Part shown: in pieces, positions 46,342-57,174 of the stretch | Layout: the number at the start of each line of letters is the position of its first letter | Position numbering within the stretch: position 1 is the stretch's first letter | Source of the DNA: Acetobacteraceae bacterium | GTDB taxonomy: Bacteria > Pseudomonadota > Alphaproteobacteria > Acetobacterales > Acetobacteraceae | DNA length: 64,000 nt | Direction: 5' to 3' | Assembly (NCBI GenBank): GCA_004843165.1 | Contig: CP039459.1 | Span: 1,455,001-1,519,000, forward strand | Notes under the pieces: generated by a model | Seen by the model: the letters and a program-made list of their open reading frames with translations, nothing else | Told to the model about the DNA's origin: nothing | The model's database searches: none | Made by a program: the position numbers and the translations under genes

Positions 46342-48891
46342 TTAACCTTTGATAATGACATTTTCATGCTCGCCCGCCGCTTTAAGCTCTTCAAATAAGG
46401 CTTGTAGGAAAGCACTTTTAATTTTTGCTGAACTGCCGTTGCTGGGATACCAGAAACGCAACATGAAATTAACATCCGGCCCATAAAGGGCTGTTGTTAA
46501 AATCACAGGTGCAGGGGAGACAAGAATATCTTTTTGCAAACCCGCAACTTTGAGAATAATCTGGTTAATCTTGATAAGATTGGCGGTGGTTGGAAAGTCG
46601 AAAGTAATGACCATCCGATTGGGATTGGCATTAAAGGTGCTGTTTTTAACCGTTGAAGTGATAAATTGAGAATTCGGAACAATCATTGTTGTGCCGTCTG
46701 GTAGCATGATATTCGTTGCACGCATGGCAATGCGCCGAACCTCTCCGGAATTTCCTGAAACTTCAATCGTATCGCCGGGCTGAATGGGACGTTCCGCTAA
46801 GAGCATAATGCCAGAGACAAAATCTTTCACAATAGATTGTAAACCAAATCCCACACCAACCGACAAGGCAGACACAACCCATGTCACACTGCTAACAGAC
46901 ACGCCTAAAAGTCTCAGGCAGAAAATGCCTGATGCGATCCATGTCGTATAAGTGAGAATGGTGATGATGGAGCTTTGTGCGCCATTGCTTAATTGCGTTG
47001 TTGGAAAGAGGCGTGAAGTGAGCCAGAGACACGCCAGCTGAATCCCATAATAGGTGCAGGTTAACGTCAGCAGACAGGAAAGCAGCATTTTTGGGGAAAT
47101 GGGAATATCGGCGAATAAAGCCCCTAAGAAGATTTTTTGCAGACGGATACAGAGATCAAAAAGGGAGAAATGAACGCCATTCATAAAAATAGCGATGGCC
47201 ACGGCACACATAAAGACTGTGCCAAGGGCACCAATAACAACTTTTAACTGTTCAATACGGCTTTTGGATAGACCGATCATCTGAAGTTTCTTGATAAAAG
47301 GCTGCCCTTTCGCAAGGCCAAGCGCTGAAAGCTGTTTCCACGTTCCGATAAACAGACAAACCAAAGCAATATCATAAACCAGTACAAGCAACTGCGTATT
47401 AATGACAAAGGCTAACGCCATATAGCCTGTTACGATCGCCAAAATGGTGAGCATTAAAATGGCAGAGCTGAGGAAATGCAAAATCGACCATCTACGGTTT
47501 AAAATGGCTTCAAATTTTTGCTTTCCTGTCAGGTTGCTTTCATCAATCGGTTGAGAATGGTCAAATTCTCTGGGTGTTTTTTGCGTCCGGAAAAGCAAAC
47601 TCAAAGAGAAAGCATCCAACAAGGCAATGGCCCCTTGCATAAAGGCCGCAAAATTGGGGGCAATAATCTCACGCTCTAGAAGTCCAATCAGGTTGGAGGC
47701 TAAAACCAGACTGATTGCCATCAAAAAGCTTGAGACGGGGCGGGGCATTCCTCTTGTCCAGCCAAGCAGGGGAAGGCCAGCCCCTAAAATGAGCGCGCAA
47801 GCAGGAAGACAGCTATTGATGACCTGCGCCAGTCCATAATTTTGGGCATGAATGCACAAGGTCCAAAGATTCCAAACAATTAAGGAAACAAAAACGCAAA
47901 TAATGGCAATGGCGAGCTGACCCGGCGTGCCAAGCGGGACGGCATTTAATTCCTCTCGGAGAAGAATTTTTTCCTCCTCCTCTAAAATTTCAAGTTTTTT
48001 GGCCTTTTGATCCGGAGAATGCGGTGAAAAAACCCGTGTAATCAGGGATAGATTGGGAGGTGAGTTTAAATTCAGTTCAATATTGGCTTTGGCCCATGCT
48101 CGAAAGATTTTAGGAAAGATTTTTCCCATTTGGTGGCTGAGAAAAAGAATGAGCAAGAAGGTGAAAGTAGCCCCTCCGAAAAGGAAAAGCGTCATTTGCA
48201 TGCCGCCGCTATCTTTTAAAAGAGTCGTACTTAGGCCTTTTTCCTTATAAATTCCCTGCCAAAAAGCTGGCATGACTGGGCTAAGCGTGCGTTTGGTTAA
48301 AATTTGATGCTGTAACTTGTCCAGGAGGCTTTTGGTAAACCCATCCAATTGTTTTGCCTGCATTTGATAGAGTTTTGCCTCCACAAGAGCGGCACGGACA
48401 TTATGCTGATTTTTTTGAACCTCTTTGCGTTGGCGTGTGATTGCCGGCTCTTCATTCTCTACAGGCTGTTCACCTAAAATTTGGAGAAGCGAGCTGAGGG
48501 AGCTGTTATAGCTTTCCATCTGCTCGACAAGCATATCCGTACGCTCAAGCGTATGTTTGAGCGTTTTATGAATTTCATCGAGCTTTAAAGAGCTTAGCGT
48601 GGAGGAGTTTTTCAAAAGCCCCAAGACATTGGCAAGTGTCTGATGGGTTTGGCTCATCTGCGTTTTTTCATCGGTGCCAAGCCCTTCCCATCCCATTTTG
48701 ATAACGGAAAGTTCACTTTCTGTCAGATTATCTGCCTGAGAAGGGGGGAGCGAAACGGTAGGGATACCCGGTGTTAAAAGCGCCTTTTGTTGGGCGAAGG
48801 CTGGAGGTTGAAAGAAACAGAAACTCAGAAGAAATAGACTGAAAAAAGCGGAAATTTTCCAGCCCGATTTTTTTGAAGAGAAATGTTTCAT
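46342..48891 (-). CDS. Large MscS-family mechanosensitive channel (DUF3772-type)
   Basis: The 849-residue protein has a signal peptide (ending near AFAQ), a periplasmic helical region to about residue 215, then about ten or eleven membrane helices and the MscS core in the last quarter: SVGVGFGLQSIVKDFVSGIMLLAERPIQPGDTIE, with the pore helix and the start of the beta domain. It releases pressure on osmotic downshock; long members of this family have uncertain extra roles. It starts 24 bases after pyrD ends, so they are probably co-transcribed. Confidence 0.9.
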   Translation of the reverse strand: MKHFSSKKSGWKISAFFSLFLLSFCFFQPPAFAQQKALLTPGIPTVSLPPSQADNLTESELSVIKMGWEGLGTDEKTQMSQTHQTLANVLGLLKNSSTLSSLKLDEIHKTLKHTLERTDMLVEQMESYNSSLSSLLQILGEQPVENEEPAITRQRKEVQKNQHNVRAALVEAKLYQMQAKQLDGFTKSLLDKLQHQILTKRTLSPVMPAFWQGIYKEKGLSTTLLKDSGGMQMTLFLFGGATFTFLLILFLSHQMGKIFPKIFRAWAKANIELNLNSPPNLSLITRVFSPHSPDQKAKKLEILEEEEKILLREELNAVPLGTPGQLAIAIICVFVSLIVWNLWTLCIHAQNYGLAQVINSCLPACALILGAGLPLLGWTRGMPRPVSSFLMAISLVLASNLIGLLEREIIAPNFAAFMQGAIALLDAFSLSLLFRTQKTPREFDHSQPIDESNLTGKQKFEAILNRRWSILHFLSSAILMLTILAIVTGYMALAFVINTQLLVLVYDIALVCLFIGTWKQLSALGLAKGQPFIKKLQMIGLSKSRIEQLKVVIGALGTVFMCAVAIAIFMNGVHFSLFDLCIRLQKIFLGALFADIPISPKMLLSCLLTLTCTYYGIQLACLWLTSRLFPTTQLSNGAQSSIITILTYTTWIASGIFCLRLLGVSVSSVTWVVSALSVGVGFGLQSIVKDFVSGIMLLAERPIQPGDTIEVSGNSGEVRRIAMRATNIMLPDGTTMIVPNSQFITSTVKNSTFNANPNRMVITFDFPTTANLIKINQIILKVAGLQKDILVSPAPVILTTALYGPDVNFMLRFWYPSNGSSAKIKSAFLQALFEELKAAGEHENVIIKG

Positions 48892-48915
48892 ATCGTCTCG
48901 TTTATTGATCCAAGT

Positions 48916-50058
48916 TTATTGTTCTAAAGGGAAAAGCGTTCTTATGTCAGAAAGATTTTCAATCTTCGCCTGATCCATCGCAGAAAGCAATTCTCTTTTG
49001 AGTTTGGCTAAGAGCGGTGTCCCCTCATAAATGAAGGCGCTGTAAACCTGCACAAGATCTGCCCCAAGCTGGAGGCGGTTAAGAATGTCAGCGCCAGTTT
49101 CGATACCGCCGCTGGAAACGAGAAGTAACCGCCCTTTATTGAGTTTGGCGACCAGTTTCAAAACTTCCAGAGAGCGTTTCTGAAGCGGAGCACCGGAAAG
49201 CCCCCCTTCTTCATTCATATGCTTAGACTGTAAATTAAAGGCACGAGATTTGGTTGTATTGGTTAAAATCAGGCCAGTTGCGCCAAGCCTTACGCAAAGT
49301 TCCAGCAAAGGTGAAAAGGCCTCGTCTTTGAGGTCGGGTGCAAGCTTAATAAAAACAGGTAATTTTTTCGTATTAACCTGATTGATTTCAGTCAAAAGTT
49401 TTTCGAGAAAGACAACATTTTGTAAATCTCTCAGACCCGGCGTGTTGGGGGAGGAGAGATTGATGGCAATATAGCTGGCATAAGGGGAGAAACGCTCTAC
49501 AAGGGCAGGATAGTCGTTCAGGGGGTCTGCATCAAGTTTGTTGATGCCAATATTAATACCTAAAGGAAAGCCGAAAGGTGTTTTTGGAGAGGCCGCCTGT
49601 TTTTTCCGACAAGGTAAGGCTTTTTGAAGATTCTTTTCAAAAATAATTTCGCCGGGACTGTTAAAACCCATACGATTGATGACGGCACGATCTTCATTTA
49701 AACGGAAAAGGCGGGGGCGTGGATTACCCGGCTGCTGGCGTGGCGTCACTGTTCCGGCTTCGACAAAACCGAAACCAAGACAGTTGAGGCCGTGGATTGC
49801 TTTGGCATTTTTATCGAATCCGGCCGCCATACCGATCGGATTTGAAAAAGTCATTCCCATGAGATTGACGTTCAGACGAGGGCTATCTTCTTTGCGGGGA
49901 AGGTATTTCCAAATTTTCTGCCCCATCATATCAATCGCAATATGATGGGCGGTTTCAGGATCAAAAAGATGGAAAAATCGGGTCGATAAGGTCGAAAGTT
50001 TCGAAGAGAGCAGGAAAGAGATAAGATTACGCAAACGGAATATAGAAAAAACAGACAT
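48916..50058 (-). CDS. pyrD: Dihydroorotate dehydrogenase (quinone), class 2
   Basis: The 380-residue flavoprotein has class 2 features: an N-terminal amphipathic membrane-binding segment, GMAAGFDKNAKAI, FVEAGTVTPRQQPGNPRPR, the catalytic Ser in INLSSPNTPGLRDLQ, and FIKLAPDL. It oxidises dihydroorotate to orotate using the quinone pool, the fourth step of pyrimidine synthesis. An insertion (residues about 155-172, rich in Lys and Pro) lies between the substrate and FMN segments. Confidence 0.96.
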   Translation of the reverse strand: MSVFSIFRLRNLISFLLSSKLSTLSTRFFHLFDPETAHHIAIDMMGQKIWKYLPRKEDSPRLNVNLMGMTFSNPIGMAAGFDKNAKAIHGLNCLGFGFVEAGTVTPRQQPGNPRPRLFRLNEDRAVINRMGFNSPGEIIFEKNLQKALPCRKKQAASPKTPFGFPLGINIGINKLDADPLNDYPALVERFSPYASYIAINLSSPNTPGLRDLQNVVFLEKLLTEINQVNTKKLPVFIKLAPDLKDEAFSPLLELCVRLGATGLILTNTTKSRAFNLQSKHMNEEGGLSGAPLQKRSLEVLKLVAKLNKGRLLLVSSGGIETGADILNRLQLGADLVQVYSAFIYEGTPLLAKLKRELLSAMDQAKIENLSDIRTLFPLEQ

Positions 50059-50253
50059 GAGCGAACCCTATCCAAAAAGACGTTAAGAGAATAAATGATA
50101 TGATAAATCGAAAGCGCTCTATCACTTAAAGAGCGAGGTGATTTTAAAGGAAAAGTCTAATCTTTTAAATAGAAGAATAAAGGGCTTCTTAGAAGACGGC
50201 GCTCAGGGAGAGAAACACTGCGAGAACGGAAAATAAATTTACCCCCGATTGAT

Positions 50254-51276
50254 TTGGGAAAAGGGGTTCTTATAAAAGACCCTGTTGTTTTAGCGCCGAT
50301 GGCAGGGGTGACGGATTTGCCTTTTCGGGAGCTTTCCAGAGAACTTGGCGCTGGTTATCTTATTTCGGAAATGATTGCCTCAAAGGCAATGATTTATGAA
50401 AATGAGGCAACTTTAAATATGGCCCGTCCAGCATCAGGGGCAGGGGTGAATGCCGTTCAGCTCGCAGGGTGTGAGCCGGAACCTTTGGCGCAGGCCGCAA
50501 AAATGGCAGAGGCGGGGGGCGCAAATGTCATTGATATTAATTTTGGCTGCCCTGTGAAAAAAGTTGCTGTTGGACAGATGGCAGGCTCTGCCTTAATGAA
50601 AGATGAAAAATGTGCCGCCCAGCTTTTGGAGGCGGTTGTTAAGGCCGTCTCCGTCCCGGTAACGCTTAAAATGCGTATGGGGTGGGATCACGCCAATCTC
50701 AATGCGCCTGAACTGGCCAAAATCGCTCAGGATATCGGCATTAAAATGGTGACCATTCACGGCCGTACCCGCCAGATGCTTTATCGGGGAAAAGCGGATT
50801 GGGCTTTTGTCTCCAAAGTTAAGGAAAAAATAGATATTCCTGTTTTGGTCAATGGCGATATTAAAACGCTGGAAGATGCTTTTGAAGCGCTTCGCCAGTC
50901 CAATGCAGATGGTATTATGGTGGGGCGTGGATGTTACGGCAAGCCGTGGTATCCGGCCTTGCTTGCAGCGCAACTCCGGGGGGAGAGCTACGTTGTACCA
51001 ACGCTGAAAGACGAGTTGGCAATCGTTTTAAAACATTATGCGAAAGCTTTGGAATGTTTTGGCGAGCGTTCGGGCGTGCGTCTTTGCCGTAAACATGCAA
51101 GCTGGTATTCCGCAGGCCTTCCGGGATCGGCTGGTTTTCGGGCACAAGTGAATCGTTTGGAAACAGCCGATGAGGTTTTAAAATTAATCTCGGAATTTTA
51201 CGGTAATTTAATAGATCAAAATTACCTCCGCTCAGAGGGTGAGATCATTTCTGAAACCCAAGAGAACATGGAATGA
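50254..51276 (+). CDS. dusB: tRNA-dihydrouridine synthase (DusB/NifR3 type)
   Basis: At 340 residues from TTG 50254 the protein has [12 protein letters not shown] (FMN site), [17 protein letters not shown], the catalytic Cys in [17 protein letters not shown] and [11 protein letters not shown]. It reduces specific uridines in tRNA. The start is doubtful: there is no ribosome binding site before the TTG, and the frame continues upstream as [11 protein letters not shown], which looks like the usual N-terminus. CTG 50218 (with GGGAG eight bases upstream) or ATA 50233 are alternatives. It is the first gene of the ntrYX-hfq unit. Confidence 0.93.
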   Translation: MGKGVLIKDPVVLAPMAGVTDLPFRELSRELGAGYLISEMIASKAMIYENEATLNMARPASGAGVNAVQLAGCEPEPLAQAAKMAEAGGANVIDINFGCPVKKVAVGQMAGSALMKDEKCAAQLLEAVVKAVSVPVTLKMRMGWDHANLNAPELAKIAQDIGIKMVTIHGRTRQMLYRGKADWAFVSKVKEKIDIPVLVNGDIKTLEDAFEALRQSNADGIMVGRGCYGKPWYPALLAAQLRGESYVVPTLKDELAIVLKHYAKALECFGERSGVRLCRKHASWYSAGLPGSAGFRAQVNRLETADEVLKLISEFYGNLIDQNYLRSEGEIISETQENME

Positions 51277-53729
51277 CACCTTTTCTAACGCCCTTACTTG
51301 CAGGATTGCGGCGTTTATTGATTAAGGTCACGACTCCAAAATCAACCGTGACCTTGCTGATTCTGGCTGTCTTTTTAGCTATTGTGACCTTTGTCGCGTT
51401 GGCAGGAGGGATGTCCCTTTCACGCTATCCCCAAGCGGAAGCCTTGCTGTTTCTTTTCGACTGCATCATGCTTTCCTTATTGACCCTGCTTTTAGCACGT
51501 CATGTTGGACGTGTTGTGCTTCAAAAGCGTTTAGGGCATGCCGGTGCGCGCCTGCATATTAAACTGATGCTTTTGTTTGGCGTTGTGGCCTCATTGCCAA
51601 CCCTTGTCTTGGGCGTTCTGGCGGCGCTTTTTTTCCATTTTGGCGTAGAAATTTGGTTTTCAACACGTGTGACAAATGCCTTGACGGAGGCGCAATCGGT
51701 TGCTGCGGGATATTTGCGGGAACATAATGAAAATGCACGCTCGGATGCGTTTGGCATTGCGAATGCACTTTTAACGGTTGAAAATGACACTTTTTTCATT
51801 CCGGGAGCCGATTTTTTTCATGATAGCTCGAAATTACAGGAATTTTTGGAGGAGGAAGTCGCCGCAAGAGGCTTAAATAACGCCATCCTCTTTGATCCGC
51901 TGACAAAAAATATTTTAGCCACCGCAGGGCTTTTTTTGCGAAACCCACATTCTACGTTAGAAACGGTTTCCCTGCCTTCAAAATCCATGATTGCCTTGGC
52001 CAATGAGGGCGGTGTTGTGGTTCAGGATAAATCCAATCTGCAACAAGTGGATGCGCTGGTGAAAGTTGGGCGGAGCGGCCTGATGCTTTTTGTCACACGT
52101 CCTGTCTCACATGAAATTTCTGCCCATGTGCAGCACATGGTTGAGATTATCCGTAATTACCGACATCTTTTGTCCAATAGAGCAGAAAGTCAGGTTGCCT
52201 TTGTCAGTATTTTTGCCTTGCTGGGATTTTTGGTCTTGGCGATTGGGATGCTGATCGGGCTTTCACTGGCGACAGGCATTGTCAGGCCGCTTGGACTGCT
52301 CATTAGAGCCTCGCAGCGTGTCTCTTTGGGCGATTTGGCCGCACGTGTGCCGATCAAAAGGGGCGATGCGAGCCGGGGCGATGAGGTGACAATCCTTTCC
52401 CGTGCATTTAACCGTATGACAGACCAGCTCGCCACACAGCGGCATGAGCTGATAAAAGCCTATAATACGCTCAATGAGCGCACCCGCTTTACAGAGGCTG
52501 TTCTTTCCGGTGTTTCCGCCGGTGTGATCGGGCTGGATAAAAATCAGTCGATAGAGCTGTTTAACCGCATGGCAGAGGAAATTTTAGGGCGAAATCTCGA
52601 ATTGTTTAAAGAGCGCAATCTTTTGGAATGCCTGCCAGAATTCAAAGATCTTTTGGAAGAGGCGCAAAAACATCCAGATTCTCCCCATACATCAGAAATT
52701 CAAATTGATGCGGAGCAAATTTCAGCCCTTGGCGGCCCCGGCGCCGGCGCTGGAACAGGTGCTGGGCGAACCTTATTTGTCAGGATCGTGGCCGAGGGAG
52801 AGAAAAAAGTCGCCACCAAAGGGGGGTATGAAGGTTATGTCGTTACATTTGATGATATTACCGACCTTCAGGCGGCACAGCGTAAGGCCGCATGGTCAGA
52901 TGTGGCACGCCGGGTGGCGCATGAAATTAAAAATCCGCTTACCCCTATTCAGTTGGCGGCGGAAAGGTTGCGGCGGCGTTTTTTAAAAGAAATCACCTCC
53001 TCTCCGGAAACGTATCAAGAGCTGGTGGACACGATTATCCGCCAAGTCGGCGATATTGGTAAAATGGTGGATGCGTTTTCTGCCTTTGCCCGCATGCCAG
53101 ATCCGGTTTTAGAACCGTATAATTTAGTCACTTTGTGCCAAGAGGCGCTGGTTTTGCAAAGGCCGGCGCATACCGATATCCGTTACAAGGCAAAAGGATT
53201 GCAAGAGCAGGAAATGTGGGTTCTTTGCGATCGGCGTTTAATTGCACAGGCATTAACCAATCTTTTACAAAATGCGGCTGATGCGATTGAAATGCGGGAA
53301 AAAGCAGCAAAGAGTCAGTTTTTGGAAGCCGATCATGACGAAAAATCGCTAAAAAATTCTTCGGATGAAAAAAAATATTTGACCTGCGAAGAAAAATTTA
53401 TTGGAAAAATCACACTCTCCCTTTGGCAAGAGGACGGATATGCGGTAATTGGAGTAGAGGATGATGGTATAGGTCTTCCTGCAAAGGACAAAACACATTT
53501 GCTGGAGCCGTATGTGACCTTTAAGCCTAAAGGAACAGGCTTAGGATTGGCCATTGTAAAACGTATTATTGATGTTCATCGTGGGAAGTTGGATTTGACA
53601 GACGTCAAAACAGGTTTAAGAGTAAATGAACAGGGGATAAGTGAGGGGAAGCCGTCAGGTGCCTTGGTAAGCTTATCCATTCCTTTAGTAGAAGGTATGT
53701 TCAGCTTCTATAAAAAACATCGAACATAA
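51273..53729 (+). CDS. ntrY: Sensor histidine kinase NtrY
   Basis: The 818-residue membrane kinase has about four N-terminal helices with a periplasmic domain (about residues 125-295), a HAMP domain, a PAS domain (from about 405), HisKA with the phospho-acceptor H550 in VAHEIKNPL, and a HATPase with [19 protein letters not shown] and [14 protein letters not shown] short Gly/Ala run ([11 protein letters not shown]) lies in the PAS region, and a Lys/Glu-rich insert interrupts the ATPase domain after [10 protein letters not shown]. NtrY senses nitrogen or redox state and phosphorylates NtrX. Its ATG overlaps the dusB stop as ATGA. Confidence 0.95.
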   Translation: MTPFLTPLLAGLRRLLIKVTTPKSTVTLLILAVFLAIVTFVALAGGMSLSRYPQAEALLFLFDCIMLSLLTLLLARHVGRVVLQKRLGHAGARLHIKLMLLFGVVASLPTLVLGVLAALFFHFGVEIWFSTRVTNALTEAQSVAAGYLREHNENARSDAFGIANALLTVENDTFFIPGADFFHDSSKLQEFLEEEVAARGLNNAILFDPLTKNILATAGLFLRNPHSTLETVSLPSKSMIALANEGGVVVQDKSNLQQVDALVKVGRSGLMLFVTRPVSHEISAHVQHMVEIIRNYRHLLSNRAESQVAFVSIFALLGFLVLAIGMLIGLSLATGIVRPLGLLIRASQRVSLGDLAARVPIKRGDASRGDEVTILSRAFNRMTDQLATQRHELIKAYNTLNERTRFTEAVLSGVSAGVIGLDKNQSIELFNRMAEEILGRNLELFKERNLLECLPEFKDLLEEAQKHPDSPHTSEIQIDAEQISALGGPGAGAGTGAGRTLFVRIVAEGEKKVATKGGYEGYVVTFDDITDLQAAQRKAAWSDVARRVAHEIKNPLTPIQLAAERLRRRFLKEITSSPETYQELVDTIIRQVGDIGKMVDAFSAFARMPDPVLEPYNLVTLCQEALVLQRPAHTDIRYKAKGLQEQEMWVLCDRRLIAQALTNLLQNAADAIEMREKAAKSQFLEADHDEKSLKNSSDEKKYLTCEEKFIGKITLSLWQEDGYAVIGVEDDGIGLPAKDKTHLLEPYVTFKPKGTGLGLAIVKRIIDVHRGKLDLTDVKTGLRVNEQGISEGKPSGALVSLSIPLVEGMFSFYKKHRT

Positions 53730-53750
53730 GGAAGATATGCAAGGGGTAGC

Positions 53751-55208
53751 ATGAGCGCTGAAATTCTGATTGTTGATGATGAGCCAGATATTCGTTTTTT
53801 ATTAAAAGGCGTGCTTGAAGATGAGGGCTATCAGGCCTCGGTTTCTGCCGGCTCAACAGAGGCGCTTGCTTTTTTTCGCAAACGTCGTCCTGCTTTAATC
53901 ATTTTAGATATTTGGTTGGAACATTCCGAGCTGGACGGTTTGCAGCTGCTGAAAATTTTTGCAGAGGAAGCGCCCGAAGTCCCTGTCGTCATGATTTCAG
54001 GTCATGGTTCCATTGAGACTGCTGTTGCGAGTTTAAGGGACGGCGCTTACGATTTTATTGAAAAACCATTCCAAACAGAACATCTTTTATCCATTGTCCG
54101 CCGTGGCTTAGAGGCCTCTCGCTTACAGCGAGAAAATGCAGAATTGCGCAGACGCACAGGGGCAGATGAGGAAATAGAAGGGACAAGTGCAACCATTGTC
54201 GGGGTTAGAGGGCAGATTGACCGTGTCGCCCCAACCAATTCCAGAGTTCTCATCACCGGGCCGGCAGGTGTTGGTAAAAATTTAGCCGCACGCATGATTC
54301 ATAAAAGATCTGCCCGTGCGGAAAGACCTTTTGTGGTTTTAAATTGTGCGATGCTTTCTCCAGACCGTTTGGAGGAGGAACTTTTCGGGTGTGAACGTGG
54401 AAAGAATGAACCCCCCAGACGTGGTGCCTTTGAGCGGGCGCATGGGGGCACATTGGTGCTGGATGAAGTCATTGATATGCCGCTGGAGACACAGGGGAAA
54501 ATCGTTCGGATGCTTCAAGTGCAAACTTTTCAGCGGGTAGATGGCGTCCAAAATATCAAAGTGGATGTGCGTGTTCTCTCAACGGCAAGCGGCGATTTGC
54601 AAACAGCGATTGCGGAAAAACGCTTTCGGGAAGATTTATTCTATCGCCTTGCGGTTGTGCCGCTTGAAATTCCACCATTGAAAGAACGCCGGGAAGATAT
54701 TCCTGCCTTAATCCGTATTTTCTTAAAAAAAGCCTCAGAGGTGACAGGTCTTGAAATCCGGGAGCTTTCTGTGGATGCGCTGGCGGCTTTGCAGACTTAT
54801 GACTGGCCGGGAAATGTGCGTGAGTTGCGGAATTTGATGGAGCGGCTTTTGATTTTAGCGCCGCATGAGGGGGAGGATAACGCCCCTGTTCGGGCAAGTA
54901 TGCTTCCTGATTTTGTCAATAAAGGCGCACCGCATCTTGCCAATGCCGCAGGGCCGGATGGCGATGTGATGGCATTGACATTGCGGGAGGCAAGAGATGT
55001 TTTCGAAACGCAATATCTGCAAATTCAATTAATGCGCTTTGGCGGCAATATCAGTCGAACTGCAAGTTTTGTTCAAATGGAACGTAGTGCATTGCACCGG
55101 AAACTGAAACAGCTTGGCGTGACCTATGAGGGGCGAGGACGTTCACAGTCCCGTGCCTCTAAAAAAATGATAACGTCACAACAACATACGGAAGATGAGG
55201 AAGAATAA
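53751..55208 (+). CDS. ntrX: Response regulator NtrX
   Basis: The 485-residue regulator has a receiver domain (phospho-acceptor D53), an AAA+ domain with GPAGVGKN (170-177) and Walker B LVLDEV, and a C-terminal Fis-type helix-turn-helix ([25 protein letters not shown]). The loop that binds sigma-54 in NtrC-type activators (GAFTGA) is not present: the aligned segment is [14 protein letters not shown] (213-226). Alphaproteobacterial NtrX proteins commonly lack this motif and then act independently of sigma-54. It is 21 bases after ntrY. Confidence 0.95.
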   Translation: MSAEILIVDDEPDIRFLLKGVLEDEGYQASVSAGSTEALAFFRKRRPALIILDIWLEHSELDGLQLLKIFAEEAPEVPVVMISGHGSIETAVASLRDGAYDFIEKPFQTEHLLSIVRRGLEASRLQRENAELRRRTGADEEIEGTSATIVGVRGQIDRVAPTNSRVLITGPAGVGKNLAARMIHKRSARAERPFVVLNCAMLSPDRLEEELFGCERGKNEPPRRGAFERAHGGTLVLDEVIDMPLETQGKIVRMLQVQTFQRVDGVQNIKVDVRVLSTASGDLQTAIAEKRFREDLFYRLAVVPLEIPPLKERREDIPALIRIFLKKASEVTGLEIRELSVDALAALQTYDWPGNVRELRNLMERLLILAPHEGEDNAPVRASMLPDFVNKGAPHLANAAGPDGDVMALTLREARDVFETQYLQIQLMRFGGNISRTASFVQMERSALHRKLKQLGVTYEGRGRSQSRASKKMITSQQHTEDEEE

Positions 55209-55212
55209 TAAG

Positions 55213-55434
55213 ATGCAGGATCAGACTTGCCTTCAAGACGATTTTCTTCATCATCTTTCGCAGGAAAATTTACCCGTTACCCTGTTTTTAATTAACGGGG
55301 TAAAATTACAAGGTCACATCACCGCTTTTGATAAGGAAACGGTTCTTTTGAGGCGAGAGGGGCATGTTCAACTCGTTTATAAACATGCGCTGAGTACGGT
55401 GATGCCCGTAGCGGCTTTGTTGGATTTTCCTTAA
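55213..55434 (+). CDS. hfq: RNA chaperone Hfq
   Basis: From ATG 55213 the protein is 73 residues and consists of the Sm core with almost no tail: [21 protein letters not shown] (Sm1), and VYKHALSTV (Sm2, the YKH motif). It binds sRNAs and mRNAs. The sequence between the Sm motifs ([15 protein letters not shown]) is more divergent than usual. An in-frame ATG at 55195 would overlap ntrX; GAGGAAG precedes 55213. ntrX-hfq-hflX is the normal alphaproteobacterial order. Confidence 0.95.
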   Translation: MQDQTCLQDDFLHHLSQENLPVTLFLINGVKLQGHITAFDKETVLLRREGHVQLVYKHALSTVMPVAALLDFP

Positions 55435-55530
55435 AATTCCTTTTCTTTGTGTGACGAGGGGGTAACTTTTTCAGAGATCATCCCTATATTGAGCGTATTG
55501 ATAATTATAAACGCTCTATAGGAAACGCAT

Positions 55531-56847
55531 TTGGAAAATCAGACCGACTCAGCCCTTTTAGAAGAAGAAAAAGATCCTCAAAATGTTCTCGTGATTTTGC
55601 CTTGGGGACATGGCCCTGTTGCCTCGTCACGGGCACAGGCTCGCTTAGAAGAAGCGGCAGGATTAGCCGAAGCCATTAACTTAAATATTGTTTGGAAAGG
55701 CATTTTTCCATTGCGTGCGCCTAGGCCGGCAACGCTTATGGGAAAAGGGCAGGTCGAGGAACTTAGAGAAATTACCCATGCCAGCGGTGCTGGCCTTGTC
55801 GTGGTGGATCATGCTTTAACGCCAATCCAGCAACGTAATTTGGAAAAAGCGTTAAATGTTAAAGTCATCGACCGAACAGGTCTGATTTTAGATATTTTCG
55901 GCGCACGTGCCGCCACCAAAGAAGGTGTGCTACAGGTTGAATTGGCCCATTTGGAATATCAACGCTCCCGCCTTGTCCGCCTTTGGACACATTTGGAACG
56001 TCAGCGTGGCGGATTTGGTTTCTTAGGCGGCCCCGGAGAAACGCAGATGGAAGCTGATCGCCGGATGATTGGCACCCGAATTATCAAAATTAAAAAAGAA
56101 TTAGAACAAGTGCGCCGAACACGTGGCCTGCACCGTCAGTCGAGGGAAAGGGTGCCTTTTCCTGTTGTGGCACTGGTCGGCTATACCAATGCCGGGAAAT
56201 CGACCTTGTTTAACCGTTTAACCGGGGCGGATGTTAAGGCGAAAGACCAACTTTTTGCGACTTTGGACCCCTCGATGCGTGCGCTGGAATTGCCGTCCGG
56301 CCGAAAAGTGATTTTATCGGATACGGTGGGTTTTATTAGCGACTTGCCGACTGAATTGGTTGAGGCCTTTCGGGCAACCTTGGAAGAGGTGGCTTTTGCC
56401 GATGTGATTTTGCATGTCAGAGATGTTTCTGCACCTGATACGCAGGCACAGAAAAAAGACGTGATCGGTGTTCTGGAAAAATTAGAGGAAGATGAATTTT
56501 TAGATAAAAATTGGCCACATCGTCTGATTGAGGTCAAAAATAAATGCGACCTTTTACCTGAAAGTGAAAATCAGGAAGAGAAAGAAACCCTTGAGGAAGA
56601 TGAGCGGATTTCAGCCCTGACGGGTCAGGGATGTGATCGTCTTTTGGCAAAATTAGATGCGGTTTTAACCGCAGATTTTGTCGAGGAAAAATTTATCCTA
56701 AAACCCGAAGAGGGCGCAAAATGGGCATGGCTTAATGAAAATGGCGAAATTTTGGAAAAAGAAATGTCTGATGAGGGGATTTCAACCTTGTTCGTGAAAT
56801 TGAGTCCGCCGCTTTTAGAAAAATTCCATTCTAAATTTGGGAAATAA
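55531..56847 (+). CDS. hflX: Ribosome-associated GTPase HflX
   Basis: The 438-residue protein has the HflX N-terminal domain (ATLMGKGQVEEL, VDHALTPIQQRNLE), the GGFGFLGGPGETQMEADRR glycine-rich block, and a GTPase domain with G1 GYTNAGKST, G3 DTVGF and G4 NKCD. HflX rescues stalled ribosomes. The start is TTG 55531 with AGGA eight bases upstream. Its last 185 coding bases are repeated almost exactly 894 bases downstream, so the gene's 3' end may have been replaced by an incoming copy. Confidence 0.95.
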   Translation: MENQTDSALLEEEKDPQNVLVILPWGHGPVASSRAQARLEEAAGLAEAINLNIVWKGIFPLRAPRPATLMGKGQVEELREITHASGAGLVVVDHALTPIQQRNLEKALNVKVIDRTGLILDIFGARAATKEGVLQVELAHLEYQRSRLVRLWTHLERQRGGFGFLGGPGETQMEADRRMIGTRIIKIKKELEQVRRTRGLHRQSRERVPFPVVALVGYTNAGKSTLFNRLTGADVKAKDQLFATLDPSMRALELPSGRKVILSDTVGFISDLPTELVEAFRATLEEVAFADVILHVRDVSAPDTQAQKKDVIGVLEKLEEDEFLDKNWPHRLIEVKNKCDLLPESENQEEKETLEEDERISALTGQGCDRLLAKLDAVLTADFVEEKFILKPEEGAKWAWLNENGEILEKEMSDEGISTLFVKLSPPLLEKFHSKFGK

Positions 56848-56854
56848 GCGTTTT
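56663..56854 (+). repeat. 192-bp direct repeat, copy 1 (hflX 3' end)
   Basis: Identical to 57557-57748 except for one base (A at 56695, G at 57589). It covers the last 185 coding bases of hflX and 7 bases after the stop. Confidence 0.97.
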
Positions 56855-56918
56855 TAATAAATGGTGTAGGCGGTAAGACCTGTGAGGGTAAAATCTCTGC
56901 TTTAAAAAATTTGCGATT

Positions 56919-56933
56919 CCGACATTTTGTCGG
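56919..56933. promoter_or_regulatory. Palindrome upstream of HTH gene, possible operator
   Basis: CCGACATTTTGTCGG is an inverted repeat with 6-base arms and a 3-base centre, 37 bases before the HTH gene's ATG. It matches the palindrome after the gene at 11 of 15 positions (shared pattern CCGWCAWWTTGWCGG). Confidence 0.5.
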
Positions 56934-56970
56934 CATTATTGCTTTATAGAATTTTCAAAAGGAGAAGAAA

Positions 56971-57174
56971 ATGCAGATTACCCCTAATGATTTAGAGACT
57001 GCTCGTAAGGCGGCTGGATTTTCCTCGCAGGCGGCGGCCGCACGGTGGCTTGGAATCAGTTCAAGAACCTATGAACGCTGGCTGGCACAAAGTAAAAATA
57101 TTCCTAAAACGGCTTATCTTGCACTCTCTTTGAAAGTTGAAAATGACAAAATCAAACTGAAAAATCTCTTGTGA
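56971..57174 (+). CDS. Small helix-turn-helix DNA-binding protein
   Basis: A 67-residue protein dominated by a Cro/C1-like helix-turn-helix: ETARKAAGFSSQAAAARWLGISSRTYERWL, in which the second helix pair reads as the DNA-recognition unit. It resembles phage or mobile-element regulators. It has a strong AAAAGGAG ribosome binding site and sits in a 702-bp cassette between two copies of the hflX 3' end. Matching palindromes lie just before and just after it, which suggests self-regulation. Its target is otherwise unknown. Confidence 0.82.
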   Translation: MQITPNDLETARKAAGFSSQAAAARWLGISSRTYERWLAQSKNIPKTAYLALSLKVENDKIKLKNLL

